Assembly (NCBI RefSeq): GCF_900100625.1
Contig: NZ_FMTY01000002.1
Location: forward strand, 559,784 to 623,783
Source: Flavobacterium saliperosum
GTDB taxonomy: Bacteria; Bacteroidota; Bacteroidia; Flavobacteriales; Flavobacteriaceae
Direction of reading: 5' to 3'
DNA: 64,000 nt
Shown: positions 7,553-17,688 of the stretch, in pieces
How the letters are laid out: each line of letters starts with the position of its first letter
Numbering within the stretch: position 1 is the first letter of the stretch
Made by a program: the position numbers and the translations under genes
The notes under the pieces: model-generated
The model's database searches: none
The model's input: the letters and a program-made list of their open reading frames with translations, nothing else
Told to the model about the DNA's origin: nothing

Positions 7553-8881
7553 TTATGCTTCGTCTTTCCAGTTCAAACGATCCATTTGGTTGTATTGCCA
7601 AGGTGCACCGTTGTTTTCGATATTGGTCATCATGTTGTTCAATTCGGTTGGTGCGGCACTTTGTTCCATGACCAAATAGCGTCTCATGTCCATAATAATC
7701 GAAAGCGGACTGATGTTTACCGGACATTCTTCAACGCAGGCATTACAAGAAGTACAAGCCCAAAGTTCTTCCGGAGTGATGTAATCATTTAATAATGCCT
7801 TTCCATCAGGAACAAAAACGCCTTTGTTGGCATCCATATTTTTGCCCACTTCTTCCAAACGATCACGCGTATCCATCATGATTTTACGAGGCGACAATTT
7901 CTTACCGGTTTGATTGGCTGGACAAGAAGAAGTACATCGCCCACATTCGGTACACGTATAAGCGTTCAACAACTGCACCCAATTCAGATCCTGAACATCA
8001 CTTGCGCCAAATTTAACATGAGTGGCTTCAGCATCCGGAGCCGGCGCTGCAAAAGGATCGGCGTTAGGATCCATCATTAATTTCACTTCATTGGTAACCG
8101 ATTCCAAGTTATCAAATTGTCCTTGAGGTTTCAGGTTAGCAAAATAAGTATTCGGGAAAGCCAATAAAATGTGTAAGTGCTTAGAGAAATATAAATAGTT
8201 TAAGAAAACTAAAATCCCAATGATGTGAACCCACCATGCGCCTTTTTCAATTAAATGTACCAGACTTTCGGACATACCGTTGAACATCGGAGCGATAAAC
8301 TGAGAAACCGGAAAAGCACCGGCACTTTCGTATCCAGGAGCTCCAATAGTCTGTAAATGCAAATCAGCGGCGTTCATTAAAAGGAATAATGACATCAACA
8401 CCACTTCAAAATACAGAATGTAATTGGCGTCGCTTTTTGGCCATCCTTTTAAATCATTGTGAATGAATCGGTTCAGTTTTACAATATTTCTTCTTGTCCA
8501 GAAAGTGATGACTGCTACAAGAACCAATAATGCCAAAATTTCGAAGGATCCGATCAGAAAATCATAAAATCCGCCCATGAAAGAAAACACACGATGGGTT
8601 CCGAAAAGACCGTCGATTACAATCTCCAAAACTTCGATATTGATGATAACAAATCCGATGTACACAAAAAGATGAAGTATTCCTGCAACGGGTCTTCGAA
8701 CCATTTTTGACTGCCCAAGAGCAATCATCGCCATATTTTTCCAGCGTTCCGAAGGATTATCTGAACGGTTTACGTCCTGACCAAGTTTGATATTACGGAT
8801 AAGTTTTTTTACGTTTTGCGCAAAATAACCGCCTCCTAAAATAAGAAGTACTGCAAATAATATATTGTCTAAATAACTCAT
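7553..8881 (-). CDS. Membrane-anchored 2x[4Fe-4S] ferredoxin, HdrE/HdrC-like
   Basis: 442 residues. The N-terminal 250 residues hold about five to six membrane spans, including conserved-looking histidines (His70, His219, His235, His237) that could bind haem b as in NarI/HdrE. A linker is followed by a dicluster ferredoxin domain: Cys310/313/316/320 (CTECGRCTSSCP) and Cys376/379/382/386 (CTSCNACVEECP). Together with the downstream CCG protein it resembles a quinone-linked Fe-S oxidoreductase at the inner membrane. The gene is part of a leftward run with mlaD-like and amidase genes at gaps of 13-65 bases. The substrate is unknown. Confidence 0.87.
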   Translation of the reverse strand: MSYLDNILFAVLLILGGGYFAQNVKKLIRNIKLGQDVNRSDNPSERWKNMAMIALGQSKMVRRPVAGILHLFVYIGFVIINIEVLEIVIDGLFGTHRVFSFMGGFYDFLIGSFEILALLVLVAVITFWTRRNIVKLNRFIHNDLKGWPKSDANYILYFEVVLMSLFLLMNAADLHLQTIGAPGYESAGAFPVSQFIAPMFNGMSESLVHLIEKGAWWVHIIGILVFLNYLYFSKHLHILLAFPNTYFANLKPQGQFDNLESVTNEVKLMMDPNADPFAAPAPDAEATHVKFGASDVQDLNWVQLLNAYTCTECGRCTSSCPANQTGKKLSPRKIMMDTRDRLEEVGKNMDANKGVFVPDGKALLNDYITPEELWACTSCNACVEECPVNISPLSIIMDMRRYLVMEQSAAPTELNNMMTNIENNGAPWQYNQMDRLNWKDEA

Positions 8882-8900
8882 AGGGTTGGTTTAAATAGTT

Positions 8901-9860
8901 CTATTTTTTTGGTTCCTCTGCAGGTGCAGTATACGGTTTTTCTTTTTTTCCGAAAAGGGAAACATTCACATAACGGGTTGGGTGCAAACGCAAATCCTGT
9001 AACAATAATTCTATTTCCTTAGAAGCTTTTGTAAGGTTATTGTACATGGCCTCGTCTTTCATCAGTTTGCCCATAGTTCCTTTTCCGGATTCCATGTCGG
9101 CCATCATTTTATTCACGCTCACCAATGTTTTCTCCAGATTTTCAACTGTAGCTCCCAATTTGGCTTTTTCCAGATCTTCTGAAATTTTAGCGAAGTTACC
9201 GGTTGTTTTATCAAGATTGGTTACAACCGAACCTAACTTCTCCTTATTATCCGCCACGACTTTATCCAGATTACCGGATACGGAGCTGAAATTGGTCATT
9301 GTAGTATTTAACTCGGCTATCGTTTTCTTAAGGTTTGATTTCGTATTGGCATCCAAAACATCATTCAAATTAACCAATAAAGCATCGGCATTGGCCAAAA
9401 CCTTATCTAACTTTTCCTGAATGGGAGCCAAATTCTTTTCCAAAGAAGCGGTTAAACCTAATATCACTTTCGGCTGAAGATAATCGCCGGATTTTGCGTA
9501 GTTGGTATCCTCGAAGTTCGGATTAATGGCAATTTGCTTTCCTCCGATAAATCCGGGTTCATAAATACTTGCCGTACTGGATTTAGCTACCGGAACCTCG
9601 TTATCCATCTGAATTTCAACTAATAATTTTCCGGTTTTTTCCTGAATAGTAATTGTGTTCACTTTACCTACCGTCAAACCGTTAATGGTTACAGCTGCTG
9701 ACGGAGCTAATCCTTCTACGTTGTCATATACGACATAGAATTTTCTGGTGGTATCGAATAAATTTTTTCCTTTTAAAAAGCTATAACCCCAAAAGAACAA
9801 TAATATGGAGCCAATAACTAAAATTGCGGTTTTTACTTCTCTGGTAATTTTCAAAATCAA
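8901..9860 (-). CDS. MlaD/MCE-family lipid transport protein
   Basis: 319 residues. One N-terminal membrane anchor (about residues 12-30, ending in GYSFLKGKNLF) is followed by an MCE domain (about 37-115, with VYDNVEGLAPSAAVTINGLT) and a long alpha-helical, coiled-coil-like region (about 140-290). MCE proteins form periplasmic hexameric channels for phospholipid traffic between the membranes. The ATPase and permease partners are not next to it in this window. It lies 49 bases downstream of an amidase and 19 bases upstream of the Fe-S gene; this arrangement recurs in Flavobacteriia as far as I recall. Confidence 0.88.
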   Translation of the reverse strand: MILKITREVKTAILVIGSILLFFWGYSFLKGKNLFDTTRKFYVVYDNVEGLAPSAAVTINGLTVGKVNTITIQEKTGKLLVEIQMDNEVPVAKSSTASIYEPGFIGGKQIAINPNFEDTNYAKSGDYLQPKVILGLTASLEKNLAPIQEKLDKVLANADALLVNLNDVLDANTKSNLKKTIAELNTTMTNFSSVSGNLDKVVADNKEKLGSVVTNLDKTTGNFAKISEDLEKAKLGATVENLEKTLVSVNKMMADMESGKGTMGKLMKDEAMYNNLTKASKEIELLLQDLRLHPTRYVNVSLFGKKEKPYTAPAEEPKK

Positions 9861-9909
9861 TATATTTTTAAAACAAAATTAAAACAAAATAGTTTAGAAT
9901 GGATTTATA

Positions 9910-11034
9910 TTAACGTAAAGCCTCCTGAATGGAAAGTTTTTGACCATTCTTATAAGCTACAATAAAAGCGGAAGTATATCCTTTTTCCTTGGCATCATCC
10001 AATAATTTTTTAGCTTCTGCATATTTATTGGTGTTTCCGTAGAAGTATTTGATTATTTTTCCGTCATCTTCCATTGAAATGGAATTCAGTCCACTGAAAT
10101 TACTTGGTATCAAATCCATTTTTTTCGCACTGGCTGAAATTTGGATTTTGAAAACCACTCCTTTTGTGGCATTGGCATCCTGAACTTTAGGAGAGTCTAC
10201 TTTTTGAATACCCTCTCGGTCTTGAGTGTTAGGTCTTTCAACAGGCACATATTCTTCGGTTCCCGGAACAAAATATTCTTTTTTGTAATCTAAAATGGCT
10301 TTGGCAATCATTTCGGCAAGTTGTTCCTGACCCGCGTCTGAACTTAGGTATGCCCCTTCTTCCTTATTGGAAACAAATCCCATCTCCACCAATACACGAG
10401 GCATGTAGATTTTTCTCAGTACAAGGAAACCTGCCTGCTTCACGCCACGGCTTTTTCTGCCCAACCCATCTTCAAAACCTTCCTGAATACCCGCTGCGAG
10501 TTCAATACTCTGGTCAAGATATTCTTCCTGAATTACCGTCATTCCGATGACAGATTCCGGTGAATTCGGATCATAACCATCGTACTTTATTTTATAATCT
10601 TTCTCCAAAGTTACTACCTCATTCTCTTTCTTTGCCACCTCCAGATTGGAGGCATTTCGGGTAACCCCCATTACGTAAGTCTCCGTACCGCTGGCAGCCT
10701 GATTTTTGTTGGCATTACAGTGGATTGACACAAAAATATCTGCTTTGGATTTATTTGCAATATCCGCACGCTCGTCTAACGGAATGAAAACATCCGTTTT
10801 TCGGGTATAAATCACTTGTGTTCCCGGATCATTTTCAAGAATACGCCCTACTTTTAAGACTACATTTAAGGCATTGTTTTTTTCTACATAACCATGATAC
10901 GTTGCTCCAAAATCATTACCACCGTGACCGGCATCAAGAACGACTCTGAATTTTGCGTTATTTTGACCATGACTTACTCCTGCATTGAGAAGTAGAGCCA
11001 GTAAAGTGATTTTAAAAAAATTAGTCATTTTCAT
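9910..11034 (-). CDS. N-acetylmuramoyl-L-alanine amidase (Amidase_3) with C-terminal SPOR-like domain
   Basis: 374 residues with a signal peptide ending near SHGQ. The Amidase_3 domain spans about 28-255: zinc ligands His37 (DAGHGG), Glu51 and His105 (VSIHCNA), with catalytic Glu217 (RVLVEMGFVSN). A C-terminal SPOR-like module (about 295-374, VFKIQISASAKKM then GYTSAFIVAYKNG) probably binds septal peptidoglycan. The enzyme cleaves the amide between MurNAc and the stem peptide during cell separation. A second in-frame Met two codons later (11028) is an alternative start. It is paralogous to the next gene upstream, 12 bases away. Confidence 0.92.
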   Translation of the reverse strand: MKMTNFFKITLLALLLNAGVSHGQNNAKFRVVLDAGHGGNDFGATYHGYVEKNNALNVVLKVGRILENDPGTQVIYTRKTDVFIPLDERADIANKSKADIFVSIHCNANKNQAASGTETYVMGVTRNASNLEVAKKENEVVTLEKDYKIKYDGYDPNSPESVIGMTVIQEEYLDQSIELAAGIQEGFEDGLGRKSRGVKQAGFLVLRKIYMPRVLVEMGFVSNKEEGAYLSSDAGQEQLAEMIAKAILDYKKEYFVPGTEEYVPVERPNTQDREGIQKVDSPKVQDANATKGVVFKIQISASAKKMDLIPSNFSGLNSISMEDDGKIIKYFYGNTNKYAEAKKLLDDAKEKGYTSAFIVAYKNGQKLSIQEALR

Positions 11035-11046
11035 ACTCCTTATTAA

Positions 11047-12117
11047 TTATTTATTATCATTGTCGGCAACAATGTAAGCGGATTCATATCCTTTCTTTTT
11101 AGCCTCGATCAATAATTTTTTACATTCTGAGTTACTGTCGGCACTTCCGTAGAAATATTTATAGTAACCGTTTTCAAATTTTCGGCTTATATTTTTTAAA
11201 CCTTTGAAATTCGATGCTGTCGCATCTACTTTCTTTTTACTGGTAGCAATTTGAACCTTATAGGTCTTTTTACTTCCGGTTTTTTTTTCTTTTGCTATAT
11301 CTTTTTCTTCAGTTGCCGGATTAGAAGCTGCATTATTCGCTGAATCAGTGACTGAAAAATAATCTTCCTTGAATTTTATAATTGATTCGGCTATTGCTTT
11401 GGCTAATTCTTTTTTTCCTTTTTCGGAACCTAAATATTGTGCTTCGCTTTTATTCGAAATAAAACCAAGTTCAATTAAAACGCCCGGCATGTAAGTCGCA
11501 TCCAAAACCCATAACGGCTGCTGATGAACCCCTTTGTTCTTTCGGTTTAGCTTATTTCCGAATTTATACTGAATCGTACTCGCAAAATCGATACTTGATT
11601 TGAGTGATTCTTCCTGTAAAATCTTCAACCCTATTAAGGTCTCCGGTTTGTTCGGATCAAAACCTTTGTAATTTTTCTTATAATTCGCCTCCTGAAAAAT
11701 CACGGAGTTCTCTGTTTTTGCTATTTCCAGGTTAGTGGAAGTACGCGACAATCCCATAACTAATGTCAACGAACCGTAAGGCTTTGATGATGTAGAGGAA
11801 TTACAATGAACCGAAACAAACAAATTGGCTTTTGCTTTATTGGCTTTATCAGCTCTTTCCCGTAATTCGACAAAAACATCCGTTTTTCTGGAATACAAAA
11901 TATCTATGTCTTCATTATCATTTAAAATCCGACCAATTTTCAAAACCACATCCAACGCCACATCCTTTTCCCGTAACCCGTTTTTAATAGCACCGAAATC
12001 TTTTCCTCCATGACCGGCGTCTAAAACCACCTTAAACTTCTGTTTCGACTGAGAAAGCAGAATATTAGGCAAAAACAGTGCGAAAATGAATAAATATAAT
12101 CTAACTTTATCAGGCAT
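11047..12117 (-). CDS. Second N-acetylmuramoyl-L-alanine amidase, paralogue of its neighbour
   Basis: 356 residues from the Met of MPDKVRLYLFIFALFLPNIL, whose signal sequence begins there; an in-frame Met seven codons earlier (12138) is possible. It has the same architecture as the 9910-11034 product: Amidase_3 with DAGHGGKDFGA, VSVHCNSS and a final Glu in GVLIELGFISNK. A Lys/Ser-rich linker (about 255-285) precedes a SPOR-like domain starting at YKVQIATSKKK. The pair is a tandem duplication with clearly diverged sequence, suggesting partitioned roles in division or recycling. It is transcribed divergently from lptD across a short shared promoter region. Confidence 0.9.
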   Translation of the reverse strand: MPDKVRLYLFIFALFLPNILLSQSKQKFKVVLDAGHGGKDFGAIKNGLREKDVALDVVLKIGRILNDNEDIDILYSRKTDVFVELRERADKANKAKANLFVSVHCNSSTSSKPYGSLTLVMGLSRTSTNLEIAKTENSVIFQEANYKKNYKGFDPNKPETLIGLKILQEESLKSSIDFASTIQYKFGNKLNRKNKGVHQQPLWVLDATYMPGVLIELGFISNKSEAQYLGSEKGKKELAKAIAESIIKFKEDYFSVTDSANNAASNPATEEKDIAKEKKTGSKKTYKVQIATSKKKVDATASNFKGLKNISRKFENGYYKYFYGSADSNSECKKLLIEAKKKGYESAYIVADNDNK

Positions 12118-12183
12118 ATACAGACTAAAAAATGACAATGGTTATAATTTTACTAAATACTTAATTTTGACAAAAAATATATG

Positions 12184-12191
12184 TAAGTTTG
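12184..12191 (+). promoter_or_regulatory. Probable -7 box of lptD
   Basis: TAAGTTTG fits TAnnTTTG exactly. No TTG lies at the usual upstream distance (the nearest is 14 bases away). The box includes the first in-frame TTG of the lptD reading frame (12189), so transcription likely begins near 12198 and that codon is unlikely to be the start. Confidence 0.4.
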
Positions 12192-12203
12192 ACCCGTCAA
12201 AAA

Positions 12204-14909
12204 TTGAGCCACATTTTTACAAAAATAGTATTAAAAGCGTTGCATACAAACTTATTTCATATCGTTTTATTATCAATTTTCCTAACACTTGGAAATTTTG
12301 AACTTCAAGCTCAGGAAAATCCTTCCAAAACAATTTCCGTACCTGCTGTAAAACAGAATGATAACCTAAATATCACCATTAAGGATGTTTTGAAACCAAT
12401 CGATTCCGTTAAGAACGATACCATTAAAAAAAAGAAAGCCATTCTGGAAGGAATTGTAAAACGTAAAGCGGTTGATTATGAAAAAATTGACCAAAAAAAG
12501 AAAGAACTGACCCTGTACAATCAAGCAGAACTTTATTATAAGGACATTGAACTCAAAGCAGGCATCATCGTTTTTAATTATGAAAAGGACGAAGTGTATG
12601 CCGGGCGAATCAAAGACAGTATCGGAAATTATACTCAAAATCCGGTTTTCAAACAAGGGGATAATGTTATAGAGCCCGATTCCATACGATTTAACACCAA
12701 AACCAAAAAAGCTTTGGTTTGGAATTCGAGAACCCAACAGGGAGAATTCAGAGTAAAAGCAGAGGTAACCAAGAGAGAGAACGACTCGGTTTATTTCATG
12801 CGGAATGCCCGATTTACCACATCTGAAAATATCGAAGATCCTGAATATTATTTTCTTGCCCGTAAAATAAAGTTTGTTCCAAAGAAAAAAGTGGTTTCCG
12901 GTTTTACAAATATGGTAATTGCCGATGTTCCCACTCCGCTGGGTCTTCCGTTTGCTTATTTCCCGATGAGTGAGAAATCAGTATCCGGATTCATCATTCC
13001 TACATTCGGAGACACACAACAACGAGGTTACTTTCTTCAGAACGGAGGCTATTATTTTGCTTTGAGCGATTATTACGACTTATCCGTTTTAGGGGATTAT
13101 TTCACCAATGGCAGTTATGCATTGCGTTTGGAAAGCAGCTATGCGCAGCGTTATAAATTCAGCGGAAGGGTTAATTTGCGTTTTGAAAACCAAATTTTCA
13201 GTGAAAGAGGTTTTCCGGATTATTCGAAATCAAGACAATATAATATTCAATGGTCTCACAGTCAGGACGCAAAAGCCAGTCCCGATTCAAGATTTTCCGC
13301 TTCCGTGAATTTGGGGAGTAGCCAGTATTTCCGACAATCGTTTAATCAGACCAATATCGGATCGTCTTTGAATAACAATTTGAGTTCATCGATTTCCTAT
13401 TCAAAAACATTCCAAACCGTACCGCAGGTGAATTTTTCATTAACGGCCACACACTCCCAAAACACCAATACGGAACAAATTGACATGACGCTGCCTACCT
13501 TACAGGCCAGTGTGGATCGTATTTTCCCTTTTGCACCTAAAAACGGAATCAAAAAAGGGTTCATAAAAAACATCAACTTCCAATATAATTTAAGAGGTGA
13601 AAACAGAATTCGAACGAGTGATTCCCTTTTCTTTAAATCGGAGATGTTTCGTGACGCCAAAAACGGATTCCAACACAGCATTCCGATAAGCACCAATTTT
13701 AAACTCTTAAAATATTTCAGTGTATCGACAAGTACCGCTTACAATGAAGTTTGGTACTTCAAAACCCTAAAAAAAGAATACAGTCCATTAACGAATAAGG
13801 TCGAAGAAATTGATAACAATGGTTTTGACACTTACAGAACCTATAATTTTGCCGCCAATATAGGAACTACCGTTTACGGTACCTTCAAATTTGGTGATGA
13901 AAAAAAGATTCAGGCAATCCGTCATGTAATGCGTCCGTCCGTTTCTTACGGTTATACGCCGAGTTTCGACCGTTATTATGAAACCTATGCGCTTGACGCA
14001 ACCGGAACAACTTATGCCGATTATACCCGTTTTGAAAATGGCATTTTCGGAGCACCCGGTAAAAATTACTCGAATAACATAGGAATGTCGTTAAGTAATA
14101 CTTTTGAAGCAAAGTTTCGTGATAAAGACGAAACCAAAACAGAGCCTAAAAAAGTAATGCTGCTAAACAACTTGAATTTTTCAACGGGTTACAACATGGC
14201 TGCCGATTCCTTAGCCTGGTCGCCAATGCGGGTTTCGGGAGGAACACAGTTTTTTGAAAACAAACTGAATTTAAACTTCGGAGCAATATTAGATCCGTAT
14301 GCCATTGACAATTCCGGCAGAAGAATCGATCAGTTCAATATTGATAATGGCGGCAGTCTGTTCCGAATGACCTCTGCCAACGTAACCATAAACTATGCGC
14401 TTTCCAGTGCAGACGGGAAAAATAAAAACAAAACAACTGAGCAAACCACTTTAAATGGAGGTCGTGAAGATGATTTGTTTGGCCGCGGAACCGATTTAAG
14501 CGATCAGAGACAAAGTCTTTTTAATAAGGAAGAAGAAAATAAAGAAAAGGAGCCAACCGAATTTTACAGTTTAAAAATCCCGTGGGATCTTACCCTGGCC
14601 TATTCCCTGACCTATTCCAATACCAATCGTGAAAATGAAATTGTTGGAAATTCATTGATGATGTCGGGAAATGTTGATATCACTCCGCGTTGGAAGATGG
14701 GATTCTCTTCGGGTTATGATTTAGTACAAAAAGGGGTAACCTTTACCCAACTTCGTTTTGAAAGGGATTTATTGAGCTGGCGAATGAGTTTTAACTGGGT
14801 ACCAATCGGAGCGTATACCAACTGGGGCTTCTTTATCGGAATCAAATCTTCCGTATTGAGCGATATCAAATGGGAAAAACGTAATGTTCCCGACAGACGT
14901 TTGAGATAA
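12204..14909 (+). CDS. lptD: LPS-assembly outer membrane protein LptD
   Basis: About 901 residues. The Bacteroidota form of LptD inserts LPS into the outer leaflet. A signal segment (LFHIVLLSIFLTLGNFELQA) is followed by an OstA-like jellyroll region (about 65-230, with FKQGDNVIEPDSIRFNTKTK and YYFLARKIKF) and a long beta-barrel rich in aromatic strands. There is no ATG near the 5' end. In-frame TTG codons occur at 12189, 12204 and 12240. The first overlaps a -7 box, so I chose 12204, giving an SHIFTKIVLK N-terminus; 12240 is also possible. The gene is divergent from the amidases and 61 bases upstream of ridA. Confidence 0.85.
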   Translation: MSHIFTKIVLKALHTNLFHIVLLSIFLTLGNFELQAQENPSKTISVPAVKQNDNLNITIKDVLKPIDSVKNDTIKKKKAILEGIVKRKAVDYEKIDQKKKELTLYNQAELYYKDIELKAGIIVFNYEKDEVYAGRIKDSIGNYTQNPVFKQGDNVIEPDSIRFNTKTKKALVWNSRTQQGEFRVKAEVTKRENDSVYFMRNARFTTSENIEDPEYYFLARKIKFVPKKKVVSGFTNMVIADVPTPLGLPFAYFPMSEKSVSGFIIPTFGDTQQRGYFLQNGGYYFALSDYYDLSVLGDYFTNGSYALRLESSYAQRYKFSGRVNLRFENQIFSERGFPDYSKSRQYNIQWSHSQDAKASPDSRFSASVNLGSSQYFRQSFNQTNIGSSLNNNLSSSISYSKTFQTVPQVNFSLTATHSQNTNTEQIDMTLPTLQASVDRIFPFAPKNGIKKGFIKNINFQYNLRGENRIRTSDSLFFKSEMFRDAKNGFQHSIPISTNFKLLKYFSVSTSTAYNEVWYFKTLKKEYSPLTNKVEEIDNNGFDTYRTYNFAANIGTTVYGTFKFGDEKKIQAIRHVMRPSVSYGYTPSFDRYYETYALDATGTTYADYTRFENGIFGAPGKNYSNNIGMSLSNTFEAKFRDKDETKTEPKKVMLLNNLNFSTGYNMAADSLAWSPMRVSGGTQFFENKLNLNFGAILDPYAIDNSGRRIDQFNIDNGGSLFRMTSANVTINYALSSADGKNKNKTTEQTTLNGGREDDLFGRGTDLSDQRQSLFNKEEENKEKEPTEFYSLKIPWDLTLAYSLTYSNTNRENEIVGNSLMMSGNVDITPRWKMGFSSGYDLVQKGVTFTQLRFERDLLSWRMSFNWVPIGAYTNWGFFIGIKSSVLSDIKWEKRNVPDRRLR

Positions 14910-14935
14910 TTTAAGTTATAACCTATACATAAAAA

Positions 14936-14959
14936 GAGGATGAGATTGCTTCAATCCTC
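14936..14959. repeat. Small palindrome, remnant of a GAGATTGCTTC-type dispersed repeat
   Basis: GAGGAT-gagattgcttca-ATCCTC forms a 6-bp stem with a 12-base loop and is followed by GCAATGA. The string resembles the GAGATTGCTTC...CTCGCAATGA palindromes I recall scattered through many bacterial genomes. It sits between lptD and ridA and could act as a weak terminator or RNA stability element. Confidence 0.45.
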
Positions 14960-14970
14960 GCAATGATACT

Positions 14971-15351
14971 ATGAAAAAAATAATCTTCACCGAAAAAGCA
15001 CCGGCTCCAATCGGGCCATATAATCAGGCTGTTTTAGTCGGAAATACTTTGTACACTTCCGGACAAATTGCCATCAATCCGGCTAACGGAGAATTGGTAT
15101 TAGACAACATTGAAGTGGAAACCAAACAGGTTATGGAAAACATGAAAGCCGTTTTGGAAGCTGCAGGTATGACTTTTGAAAACGTATTTAAAACAACGAT
15201 TTTCATTAGTGACATGAATGATTTCGCTAAAATCAATGCTGTTTACGGAAGTTATTTCGACGAAAAAACCGCTCCGGCACGCGAAACGGTTCAGGTGGCT
15301 TGTTTGCCGAAAAACGTGAACGTTGAAATTTCTATGATTGCATCTCTATAG
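14971..15351 (+). CDS. ridA: RidA family enamine/imine deaminase
   Basis: 126 residues, the standard size for the RidA/YjgF trimeric family. It hydrolyses reactive 2-aminoacrylate and related enamines released by PLP enzymes. Hallmarks are APAPIGPYNQAV (substrate loop), LYTSGQIAINP, and the C-terminal segment with Arg (PARETVQVACLPKN) followed by VEISMIA. It is cytoplasmic. It lies downstream of lptD with a small palindrome between. Its last 20 bases overlap the 3' end of the convergent mgsA gene, so the two transcripts are antisense at their tails. Confidence 0.95.
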   Translation: MKKIIFTEKAPAPIGPYNQAVLVGNTLYTSGQIAINPANGELVLDNIEVETKQVMENMKAVLEAAGMTFENVFKTTIFISDMNDFAKINAVYGSYFDEKTAPARETVQVACLPKNVNVEISMIASL

Positions 15352-15706
15352 CTTTCAATAACAATCTTGCCGTTGCCTGATTCGTGGCCAATGGCACGTT
15401 ATGAACATCACACACCCTTATGAGCATGTTAATATCGGCTTCATGAGGGTGTTTTGCTAAAGGGTCTTTGAAAAACAAAACCAAATTGCATTTCCCTTCC
15501 GCCACACGCGAAGCAATTTGTGCATCACCTCCTAACGGACCAGAAAGCATTTTCATTACTTTAAATCCGGCATTTTCGGCTTTCCCTCCGGTAGTTCCCG
15601 TAGCAATCAAACTGATATCTTCGGCCTGTAAAAAGGCTCTGTGTTCGTTTAAAAACTGAACCATATCGGCCTTCATGGTATCGTGGGCTATTATTGCGAT
15701 TTCCAT
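15332..15706 (-). CDS. mgsA: Methylglyoxal synthase
   Basis: 124 residues. Converts dihydroxyacetone phosphate to methylglyoxal and phosphate, a bypass that relieves sugar-phosphate stress. Family motifs are clear: AHDTMKADMV, the phosphate-binding ATGTTG, SGPLGGDAQIA, and DPLAKHPHEADINMLIR carrying the catalytic Asp and His. It starts one base downstream of the stop of the kinase-like gene 15708-16559, so the two are co-transcribed. The 3' end overlaps ridA by 20 bases. Confidence 0.95.
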   Translation of the reverse strand: MEIAIIAHDTMKADMVQFLNEHRAFLQAEDISLIATGTTGGKAENAGFKVMKMLSGPLGGDAQIASRVAEGKCNLVLFFKDPLAKHPHEADINMLIRVCDVHNVPLATNQATARLLLKAIEMQS

Positions 15707-15707
15707 A

Positions 15708-16559
15708 TTATACGGTAACTGAGTGGTAATTAATTAATCCATCGATAGGTTTTCTGAAAACATTACCGAGTTTCAATCCGTTTTTGCTTAAAACCAATTC
15801 CAATTCCTCCTTCAGATAATAGGCAATCGAACCGATAAAATGGACGGGAACTTCTTTGCAGTTTTCGAATTGTGTGATATAGAAATCTACGAAATTCTGC
15901 ATGTCGTGCAGCACAATTTTCTGGATGAATTCGTGGTCTTTATGCTGAATCAGGAACTTGGCGAATGTTGCCAGATACGCATTTGGATTTGGAACCTTGT
16001 ATAAATTATGTTTGATGGCATCGGCATCCAAATCGTATTCTTTTTCGAAAACCTCCGCCAATTCTTTCGGCATTTTATTGAAATAATAAGCGCGAATCAA
16101 ATGACGTCCGAACTGGTTTCCGCTACAGTCATCCATCGCCATATACCCTAACGATTGTACTTTCTGATGCAATTCTTCGCCGTCGAAATAACTGCAATTC
16201 GAACCGGTTCCCAAAATACAAACGATGGCCTTCTCGCCTCTTGGTGTGGTTGCAAAAACCGCTGCATACGTATCTTCCTTGACTTCGATATGGGCGTTAA
16301 CAAAATATTCCTGAAGAATTTCTGCCAGATGATTTTTCATTCGGTCGGTTCCGCAACCGGCTCCGTAGAAATAAATCTCTTTTACAATAGCTGCATTTTG
16401 AGCGATGTCAAACCGGTCATTAATTCGGTTTAAAACTTCCTCTTTTGTTAAAACTTCCGGGTTCAATCCCAATGTACTTGCGGTAAACTGGATGTTTCCG
16501 TTTTCATCCAATGCAATCCAATCGGCTTTTGTGGAGCCACTGTCTACTACTAATTTCAT
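15708..16559 (-). CDS. BadF/BadG/N-acetylglucosamine kinase-like ATPase
   Basis: 283 residues of the ASKHA actin-like kinase fold. MKLVVDSGSTKADWIALD is the first phosphate loop, CILGTGSNCSYFDG the second, and GSIAYYL lies near the C-terminus. Flavobacterial relatives are annotated as N-acetylglucosamine kinase or BadF/BadG-type ATPase. GlcNAc phosphorylation would fit cell-wall sugar recycling, but the substrate is inferred. It is co-transcribed with mgsA (1-base gap). A terminator upstream (16572-16598) separates it from gapA. Confidence 0.8.
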   Translation of the reverse strand: MKLVVDSGSTKADWIALDENGNIQFTASTLGLNPEVLTKEEVLNRINDRFDIAQNAAIVKEIYFYGAGCGTDRMKNHLAEILQEYFVNAHIEVKEDTYAAVFATTPRGEKAIVCILGTGSNCSYFDGEELHQKVQSLGYMAMDDCSGNQFGRHLIRAYYFNKMPKELAEVFEKEYDLDADAIKHNLYKVPNPNAYLATFAKFLIQHKDHEFIQKIVLHDMQNFVDFYITQFENCKEVPVHFIGSIAYYLKEELELVLSKNGLKLGNVFRKPIDGLINYHSVTV

Positions 16560-16571
16560 GTGTGTTGTTTA

Positions 16572-16598
16572 TAAAAAAATCCCGCTTTAAACGGGATT
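16572..16598 (-). terminator. Intrinsic terminator after gapA
   Basis: AATCCCG-ctttaaa-CGGGATT, with an A-run on the plus strand side that becomes a U-run for leftward transcripts. It lies just below the gapA stop. Confidence 0.85.
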
Positions 16599-16617
16599 CA
16601 GTAAATGTAATATTTTT

Positions 16618-17649
<1,032 letters not shown>

Positions 17650-17688
17650 TTAAATTTCTATCTATTTCTGTTTTTATTATTCGCTGTA

